A stretch of DNA of 64,000 nucleotides. Source: Phlyctochytrium arcticum (lineage: Eukaryota; Chytridiomycota; Chytridiomycetes; Chytridiales; Chytridiaceae). This document shows, one piece after another, positions 56,261-64,000 of the stretch. Where the stretch lies: contig JAHLKI010000011.1 in assembly GCA_025602905.1 (NCBI GenBank), positions 62,001 to 126,000 of the forward strand. Reading direction: 5' to 3'. The stretch's first letter is position 1. Each line of letters begins with the position of its first letter. The translations under genes were made by a program, and so were the position numbers. The notes under the pieces are model-generated. The model was not told where the DNA came from and searched no databases. It saw only the letters and a program-made list of their open reading frames with translations.

Positions 56261-59200
56261 AATGTAGTTTTTACACACCTCATAGATTATTTCCTTTTTT
56301 TTTTGTTATTTATAAACGCATTTGTTTCCTTTTGTTTCTTGTTTGAAATATTGATATCCGAGACATTTTTCCACTACCTACATGTTTGCTTTCCATCTCA
56401 CCGACTGCTCGCGCTCAACGTCTCGTCAAACTTGACTACCTGTATCATTCTTGGTACCGTATTCCCGGGATTATTGCGTCTGTAGATGATTGGGTCTTTT
56501 TCTTATGAAGACGGTGGTATGGGATTCCTCTTTGTCAAAACATAAGATTGTTTTTTGTGGATGTTTGAATAAACAATATCTTTGTTCACACCACAACTAC
56601 ACATCTCGTCTTACCTACAGACTGTTGATGGGAACGACGCCCGGTTTCGATGGCTTGTCAAATATGCTGTAATTTTTTTTTCTCCATTTCGCATTTTTGT
56701 ATTTTTATACCACATGTTGTCTCAATCCATCTTCATATATACATCCGTGACCGAATTCCTGGAATGATACACATTCGGAACACATAATTGGAGAACGTGT
56801 GGTGGAAAACGCATCAAAAGAAGGGGTAGATATAACATCCCGTAAAGTTTGAATAATCTACCGTAAATACTTTTTTTTCAACATTCATTCCGCCCAATTT
56901 TTCTGCTGAAAACGGCAATGGTATGGGAATACTTCTGGCATAAATTTCTTTGTATACCCTTTAGCCACCCATTTTTTTTTCCTTGGTACCATTCATCCGG
57001 ACAAGTCATTTTTACCTGCCTCCACTTTTTATGGTTAAGTGAGAACACTCTATAGAGACGGCGTGGGAATATTTTTGAATATCTAACCTATTCACCACCT
57101 GTGTAGAAGGGCCTGTGAATCCAATACCAGGGAAGGGTTGTTGCGTACCCAAGGTGGAGAGGGTAGACACATCCCCCTGTTGAGATCCGTCGGGTGGGTG
57201 GAATGTGGAAGGGCGTATATCCCGGTAGTGAGTATACACACAAAGTGTTTTGGCCATATGTATATGGTCTGGATGGATTATACTTTTCGTTATGTATTAT
57301 AGATCATGATTTGAATAATGCCAGGCATGGTATTAATCCTTCCCTACACAGTCGGGGGAAAATACACCCGTATCTACACTCTGGCCACGTATGTCACGGT
57401 TCCTGTTGTTGGTTAATAAAAAATCGGAACGCATCAGAGATGGTTAGTGGTGGGGGAATGAAAGCCTATGCTGCAGTCGTAGAGAGAATGTATGTATTTG
57501 AATCCCATATGCTGTGAGCCACATTTATCCTGTCCCATTTCCTACACACCGGAGATCTGATTGCCAAGGCACTCGGGGGCAAGGTTCCGCAAGACTGCTG
57601 GTAGTTGATGGGGACCACCGATTTTGGTGATGAGAGAGATGGTGGGGTTGGCAAGGGTGGATCATAGACTGTTTTGTATTTGAATGACACATATATTGTA
57701 TCCTATCCTACACGTTTACACCCGCATCGAAACTACCGATCGATATTGCGTGGTTTGGAATGCTGTAGTTCTTTTGTAGGTAGAAGGGTGTCTCATTCAT
57801 GTCGACTGCGCCAGTTGTCAAGGTTTCCCACGTCTTCATAACCCAAACGACACGTACCACCTTTTTCTTCATACTACGTATGCAGACATGGGACCGAGGT
57901 CGCTGCCGAGCAACGACGAGGTAGATCTGGCTTGGATAAATATTTTAGGGGGGTGGGGGGACCCGGTATAATACTCACTAAGAAGATATTGATGTAGGAC
58001 GTGTTCCATATGGCTACGTGATGACGAACCATTCACAGTCTACTGGTCATATAACTCACCCTGACAGCCGCATTTTCGGGAACCCGCCAAATCTCATTTG
58101 TATGAACAGAGATACTCCCGATACGCGATCAACCTCCTTCGGACTGCATCGACTTATTTACTGCTGGTTTGCAGAGATCCGTCCGGAATCACCCATCAAA
58201 AGAGAGTACTCGACAGTTGGTCCACGTTACATGTCCTGTTCTCATAGTCTCTTTTGTCCTGTCCCGTATTTGATCCTTCTTTCCAACTGCTCTCCATCCG
58301 TTCCCTACCTTCCAAATTTCCTGCTAATTTTTCCATTGGTAGTCTTGCAGTGGTACTCTCCCTGACATTTCCTGTCCTATCCTTTGTGCTTATCCGTACT
58401 CGGGCGGAGTAGTTTATTCTGTAGATAAAGTCTGTCAGATCTGTGCCATGTCTTGCTTCCTTCTGATCTTTTCTGTCCTCCTCGGGGGCTCTCCTGTCAC
58501 CCTGGCTGATTAATACTTAACCTCATTGGTCAGATCATGATGTTCTTAAATGGAACCCTCTCGCAAATTATAGCAAAATCTTTTCGAGGGGGGGGGGGCC
58601 TGATATTCAAGTATAAAAGTGATGGACCGTTCATCTTTTGCTCACAGGCGTTTACCCATTTTGGCCGTCGGCCGTTCTATTGGTCATGTGAACGAGATTT
58701 GGCAGATTTCTTATTATTCTATTTCATACAGGCTTCGACCCAATTGGGTGTCCACTAATTACTTGATTCTCACCCTTCCTTTCCTTACGGTCCCTTTCGC
58801 TTATGTATCCAGAGACCCAAACTTCATTCGTTTGAATACTCGCACTCGGGAAGACAGTAGTTTCTGTCGTATCTAAAGTCTGTCAAATCCATCAATATTT
58901 CCTGCGTTGGCTTATATCTTGTGTCCTTTCCTGTCCAAAACTCTCCTATCTTTCCGCGCGATCGGTCCTTAGTCTTGTTGAATTGGTGTTTATTCCGGAA
59001 ATGGTACCATTTTCTCTCCATCATGAGAGTCTGCCCACACTCTAAGAGTTTCATTCTGGTCTTCTGCGCTGATACATCATACTGTTGAAATTTTGGACCT
59101 GCATATTTGTCACTTTCCCCCTGTTTCTACTCTTGTGGCACATTCATTGCTTCTTTACTGTTCAACGCTATATTTCTCAAGCTCTGTTGCAGGCGCAAAA

Positions 59201-60634
59201 AATATGTTATGCGTTGTTCTATCTGTCTGCATGATCTGTCCGTAAACAATAGCTACTGATTCTTTATGTCTGGAGAGTCGGCTTCCTGGAGCCATTCTTT
59301 CTTTGTATTTTTGATCGTTCAATACGTCTGCTCCGTCTGTCTGCCAGATACAACATTTAGCCAGACTTCGGTCGCGTATTATTTTGTTCCCACTCTTCCT
59401 GTGCTGTCCTTTGGGCTTATCCTCACCTTTATGCGTCGTGAATGCCCCCTGCTTCCGGTACTCAGGACTCAGAATCATAGTAGTTTTATTTCGTCTGTGA
59501 AGTCAGGCAGATCTGTTTCGCTGTTTGAACTTGCACATATGCGCATTCGAGACTGTTTTACTCTTCATCCTTTTACGAAACTTTTTTTTAATTCTTTTTA
59601 CTGCTTCTTTGGAGCGCCGCTGTCTACTTGTCTATCTACAATCGTGGGAAAAGTCTCAACGTCCTTCACCCTCATTTCCTACACCACCAAGTCCCGACGC
59701 ACGCGCCCCTCCTGTACGTATTTTTTTGTTTTCGCCATTGATATATCATACATGGGATCAGCTGCTGCTGCTGCCTGTGAACAAAAGGTCGATCAAAGTT
59801 GTGCAAAGTGAAGAGTTTGATGTGAGATAATCCAAAGAATATATCGATATAATGATGTGCGATAAGTATATGGGATAAGGTTTAAATTAATAGGGAGAAG
59901 CAGGACACTACGCTATTTATGCAGAAGCATATCACAAACTAAGTTAAGCTACCCGATGCCTGACTCAGTCCCAAAGAAGCTAACCCGCGGACGTGCCGCT
60001 CCTGTCGCTTGATATGTACCCGGCCTAACTGCCCAAGATACTGACTTGAGATCCCGCTTGAACTGCCGTTCCAATAACCTGGGAGGTTTGAGCGCCGCTT
60101 GTAGCATGTATACTGTAGATCAAAAAGAGGTGGGGCTATGGTATTTTCTCCCACGGTCCAGACCTTCCGGAGCGGCTCACAATACCATCCCTATACGCGG
60201 CAATGAATCACGGCCACTGGCGTACTCGCATTGCGTTCTTGCTCCAGGTGTAAATCAAAAGCGTATACCCCTATCGTTCCCCCAGATCTTTCCTTTTTTG
60301 GTATAAGGAGTTGTCCGCGCGTATCTCTCAACTCGCCCAGTCTTCCCACGGTTGTCTTCATTTATAAAGTAGGCATAGTGATTCAATTTTGCGAGAATGT
60401 GAACTTTTTTTTTGGGCAAGAAGCTCTTTCATTGTTGAGGAATACAAATGTTATTCAACTTTTACAATGTGTCATCCGTTGGCTCTCTAGTTTCCTGCAC
60501 ATACTGCACCCGCTAATACATGGTGAGGAATCCAAAAACTCACCGGACTTTTACAAATGGTATCCAATCGATGTCCACAGTCCTTCAAGAGATGTTAGTT
60601 TGACATTTTGGAGAGAATGATAATTTTTCAACTC
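56261..60634. other. Long gene-poor region
   Basis: About 4.4 kb with no supportable gene. Short open frames on both strands lack family matches, conserved starts or spliceable partners. From 58.0 to 59.6 kb the plus strand is pyrimidine-rich and holds a series of diverged repeats, listed separately. A run of eleven G lies near 58,587. The end overlaps the left arm of the BTB inverted duplication from about 60,200. Confidence 0.45.
58370..59520 (+). repeat. Series of diverged repeats, about 450 and 620 bp apart
   Basis: Three places carry the same ordered words: a GTCC-TTT-GCTTAT stretch, then a TACTCGG/ACTCAGG word, then GTAGTTT, a TCTGT/TCGTCTGT word and an AAAGTCTGTCAGATCTG-type end. They lie at about 58,375-58,445, 58,785-58,890 and 59,400-59,516. 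Copies differ by small gaps and substitutions. Nothing in them reads as a protein; the origin (old tandem duplication or mobile element) is unknown. Confidence 0.5.
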
Positions 60635-61465
60635 TTACGTTTTCCCTTCAGCTTTGGCTTTTTCAACAATGTCTTCAAATTTTAGAGTCATTGCCGTGGT
60701 CAGATCTCGGCATGCGGATTCTCTCAGGAATTTTGTAAATGTGGTCCTTATTATCAAGAAATAGTAGATATCCGTGCAAAATGAAATACATCCTTTTCGT
60801 AGGAGCTCGCTGGTCCCCCTCGAATATTTGTAGGCTTAAAACAAAGAAGCATAGTATCATATTAGCTTTGATATGGTTAAAGTCACAACTACGATGAACG
60901 TACCAATCTTGAGAAGAAGAATGACGTTCTTATAAACATCTTCTTTGGCGGGTTCAAGGTATTTTGCCATCATTAAGATGGAAATATTGTCAAAAAGGGA
61001 AATATCCTCGTATTCATCGGCAATTTGAAGCACTTGTTTCCAGTCTTCCAGGTCCCACTAGTCTTGCTGGGTGCAAGTGTGCTGGTTATGGTACAGATAC
61101 TCAATAAAGTATTGCACAATGGATAAAGGGTAGCCTTGGATCTTGATCACGGTCGGTCGCTTGGCTAGCAAAGTGTCCTTGCCACCACCCAATGAGTGCT
61201 CAAGCGTACTTTGTGCCATACCATTCGTGAAAAGAGCAAGGAAATACTTGTTTCTGCCTGCGAGAATGACGGAATGCGCTGGGATGCACGCCTCGGGAGT
61301 TTCGTCCACAGTTGAAATGTCAATAGCATCCGCGGCAGCTACCCTGATATTCGGATACACTTGGATCGTGACATCGTAAAGCCTTGCCGGCAATTGCAGC
61401 CGCTCAGGCTCCTTGTACCAAGTACGGGTAAGTTTTTCTCGTAGCTCGAGCTTTTTCAGTTCCAT
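60200..61465 (-). repeat. Left arm of inverted duplication containing a BTB gene
   Basis: Read on the minus strand, this arm matches 62,784 onward on the plus strand. It begins at the BTB start codon, includes both exons and the intron, and continues about 430 bp past the gene to a shared CAATGAATCACGGCCACTGG. The bases upstream of the start codons do not match, so the duplication ends at or near the start. Confidence 0.75.
60635..61465 (-). pseudogene. BTB-domain protein, copy broken by a stop codon
   Basis: Left, minus-strand copy of the BTB gene at 62,784. The first exon runs from the ATG at 61,465 with MELKKLELREKLTRTWYKEP and a BTB fold (DVTIQVYP, CIPAHSVILAGRNKYFLALF, VQYFIEYLYH). A TAG at 61058-61060 replaces a serine codon of the sister copy, after CTQQD. 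Beyond it the frame continues with clear similarity (QVLQIADEYEDISLFDNIS) to a splice site, and a second exon ends at a TAA at 60,635. So only one lesion is seen. A product stopping at 61,058 would be about 135 residues, a bare BTB domain, and might still be made. Confidence 0.72.
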
Positions 61466-62783
61466 GGTGTCCTGAACTGGTTCGACAGCGCTAATACGAT
61501 GCAAAGCGATTGAGCTGAAAAATGCTGAAGCCGCTAACTATCAGCCTGGGAGGATTGTGGAGAGATGATGAAATTGGTGCGGAGGGACGCTACCTCCACA
61601 AAAAGAGGCGGCAAATCAGCTATAATAAGAAGGAAGGGCCGTAGGTCACGACAGTAGTCATATTTTTGCTTTGCATCATTTGCTCTTAATAGATTCCAGC
61701 CTTTTGCTACTATATAGAGCTCTTGACTCCCACTCCCGTCCCCTTCGACTTCCTTATGTCATTACTATGTTGTCTTTTATGTGTATAGTTGCTCAGAATA
61801 CGATTACCATTACCCCTCATTCTCCCTACACATATCTCCTCTGATCAGCTATGCCAAGCTCCTACTGTAAAGAGTGTTTGATTGGAGACTTGGAGTATAA
61901 GAGGAAACACAGCTGAACCACTTTCCTCTAGACTTAGCACCGTTGCTTCGCCGAATTGTCCTTAAGTATGAAATCAAGCGAACGTGGCGAGCTCTGTTGA
62001 TGTTTAGTATTATGTCCGGGGTATACATCCCGTAGAGTGACCATACTATCTTAACATCGGAGGGAGGGGGGTGATACGAGTACGGTTTACATTCATTCTC
62101 ATCCATTCGTATTACCAGTAAAATAGCCCAACGCATGGTACGAGACCGTGGGTGTTGACAAGGTATGCGCAATGAGGGTGCATAGACCTCATAGATTACG
62201 GTTCCGTATTCATGTATGTGATATCCCCTTGTAATTGAATACGATGATGGATTGTCTTAACCATTGTTGAAAGGCATAAATAATCAGCGGTTATTCTACC
62301 CACTACCCAGCAAGAAAGCCAATGGGCAGTATCGGGTAAGCCCGGGATCGGTCAACTTATGCACGTCCGGTGAATTCCGAGTAACAAGGTGACTGCGCAT
62401 TCCACTGTTTCAAGATCCCACGCCCCAGCCAATGGCCGTCCTCCATTTTTCTTCACAATGTACATTAAAAAATAGCCCGCATAGACTCTCTCTGGGCCCC
62501 GTAGGCGAACCGAGAGTTATATAAATTCCCACTGCACAACACCCTGAACTAAATTACTACTTTTCCAAGGAAACCTGCCTTTGTTAATCCTCTTAAAATC
62601 AACAGAGGTGCATTTTGCCATCTGTAGTTCAAAGGTAGTGACAGAAATTCTAAGGACAAGCAACGTGATCAAGACTAGAGGGAAATCAGTAACTGACAGG
62701 TGTCAATTGGGGCTCGTCATTAAACTTTACTCTTTTACCTGGAAGCAGACGATAGAAAAGATCTTCTACAAAATCCGCACAAA
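61466..62783. other. Spacer between the inverted BTB genes
   Basis: About 1.3 kb between the two divergent BTB start codons. It is not shared between the arms and holds no recognisable gene; it presumably carries both promoters. Confidence 0.4.
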
Positions 62784-63615
62784 ATGGAACTGAAGAAGCT
62801 CGAGCTACGAGAAAAATTTACCCATAGTTGGTACAAGGAGCCGGACCGGCCACAACTACCGGAAAGCCTTTGCGATGTCATGATCCAAGTCTATCCGAAT
62901 GCAGCTGCCGATGATGCTACTGACAATTCCGGTGCGGTCGAAACTCCTGAAGCGTGCATTCCAGCAAATTCCGCCGTCTTGGCCAATAGCAACAAGTACT
63001 TTTGTGCACTTTTCACGAATGGGATGGCACAGAGTACGAATGAGCATCAAGGTGGTGGTGTCGACCACAAAAACAAAACTTTACTCGTTAAGCAACCGAC
63101 CGTGGTCAAGATTAAAGGCTACCCATTGCCCATTGTGCAGTATTTCATTGGATTCCTCTATAATAGCCAGCACACTTGCACCCAGCAAGAATCCTGGGGC
63201 ATGGAAGAATTGGAGCAAGTGCTTCAAATCGCGGACGAGTTCGAGCATATGTCCCTTTTCGACAATGTCTCCATCGCTCTCATGGCAGAATACTTACAAC
63301 CCAACAAAGCAGGTCTTGTAAATGTTATTCTCCTTCTCAAGATTGGTATGTTTGTCGTAATTGTGATTTTGAAGATCACCAACGCTAATGTGATACTGTG
63401 CTTCTTTTTTCTTAGCCTACAAATACTCGAGGGAGACGAGCGAGCTCCTACGAAAAGGATGTATTTCGTTTTGCACCGATAACTACCATATTTTACTACG
63501 GCAACCCGAATTTACAGAATTTCTTGAAGAATTCGCATGCCGAGATCTTGCCCTGGCAATGACTCTAACGTTTCAAGCAATTGTTGCAGCAGCCGAAGAC
63601 GAAGGGGACGAGTAA
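62784..63615 (+). CDS. BTB-domain protein, intact copy
   Basis: Two exons (62784-63345 and 63416-63615; 70-bp intron) give 253 residues. The BTB fold spans about residues 25-150: CDVMIQVYP, the CIPANSAVLANSNKYFCALF segment (where AHKAVLAA is typical), PTVVKIKGYPLPIVQYFIGFLY. A helical C-terminal part (QVLQIADEFEHMSLFDNVS) resembles a BACK-type linker. BTB proteins pair with themselves or with cullin-3 ligases. The stop directly follows a possible GTAAGT donor (GAGTAAGT), so a further exon cannot be excluded. It is the better-preserved member of an inverted pair. Confidence 0.78.
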
Positions 63616-64000
63616 GTGGTGCAAAATAACATTTTTACCAAAATGTGAAACTAACACCGTTCGGTGCTTTAGCCGGTACAATGTTTGTATACCCATTGTA
63701 GGTCTTGACGAAATTGAATGACCATCTATATTTTTCAAAAATGAATGAAGCAATAATTCACATTCTGATAAAATCCAATCACAAACTCAACTTCTACATT
63801 GACTACAAACATGGGGAGACCCGGGAGTTGAGAGATACCCTCGGAAGGACAGTCCTTATGACAAAAGGCAAAGGTCTGGGGAAAAAGGGGAGTATCCTCT
63901 TTTGAATAACGTTGAAATAAAGAACGCAATGCGAGAACGCCAGTGGCCGTGATTCATTGTGAATGGTTGGTAAAGTCGTAAGTGAACAAACAAGATCCAC
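62784..64000 (+). repeat. Right arm of inverted duplication containing a BTB gene
   Basis: Matches 61,465 down to about 60,200 on the opposite strand, including about 350 bp beyond the BTB stop up to the ACAATGAATCACGG region near 63,945-63,960. The match may go on past the window edge. Confidence 0.72.

Noticed and set aside
57194..59830. Short open frames of 60-180 codons in the gene-poor stretch
   Set aside because: Composition follows the pyrimidine-rich DNA, with no conserved motif or splice structure.

Overview
The window looks like nuclear DNA of a fungus, most likely an early-diverging, zoospore-forming (chytrid-type) one. Nearly every gene can be read as exons joined by 45-65 bp introns with GT..AG ends and CTAAC/CTGAC-like branch points. 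The gene set mixes fungal core genes (THI20, TAN1, RPT3, NSA2, DIM1, TYW1, eEF2) with genes that are rare or absent in yeasts and moulds but usual in flagellated lineages: a STRAD-type pseudokinase, a UBE2U-type E2, an LRRC57-type LRR protein, an OB-fold RPA1 relative and a small protein resembling ciliary microtubule inner proteins. The lineage is an inference; no rRNA or tRNA gene was seen. I rebuilt the splice models by hand, checking reading phase at each junction and agreement with the protein family.

Layout. 0-2.1 kb: no firm gene, a diverged direct repeat. 2.1-3.9 kb: two tandem paralogues of a six-cysteine protein with a GPI-like tail, the second frameshifted. 4.7-6.6 kb: THI20-type thiamine enzyme. 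7.65-11.1 kb: a very large disordered protein. 11.9-13.7 kb: FYRN/FYRC chromatin protein. 13.9-16.6 kb: 14-exon OB-fold protein. 16.8-17.4 kb: small ciliary-type gene. 17.7-20.3 kb: TBC Rab-GAP. 21.3-22.2 kb: SET-domain protein with a membrane anchor. 23.1-24.4 kb: TAN1. 24.4-26.2 kb: STRAD-like pseudokinase. 26.4-28.0 kb: E2 enzyme. 28.1-29.5 kb: RPT3. 30.2-34.5 kb: P5B ATPase. 34.7-37.5 kb: TYW1. 37.7-38.2 kb: small two-helix membrane protein. 38.7-40.6 kb: nuclear, FG-like disordered protein. 41.9-44.4 kb: NSA2 and DIM1, divergent. 44.5-45.5 kb: LRRC57-like. 46.1-46.4 kb: small membrane protein. 46.8-49.6 kb: eEF2.

The right third is accessory. A complete MULE DNA transposon (50,671-53,304) has matching terminal inverted repeats and a perfect 9-bp target duplication. 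It is followed by an intronless, C-rich 790-codon gene that fuses an ornithine/lysine N-monooxygenase to an IucB-type acyltransferase, which could make the hydroxamate group of a siderophore in one polypeptide. From 56.3 to 60.6 kb there is no recognisable gene but a diverged repeat series. The last 4 kb hold two head-to-head copies of a BTB-domain gene in a large inverted duplication, one copy broken by a stop codon.

Functional neighbours: NSA2 and DIM1 (60S and 40S maturation) share one divergent promoter region; the E2 and the proteasome ATPase RPT3 are convergent and 59 bp apart; TAN1 and TYW1 both modify tRNA. The strongest leads for something new are the monooxygenase-acyltransferase fusion, the membrane-anchored SET protein and the six-cysteine family.
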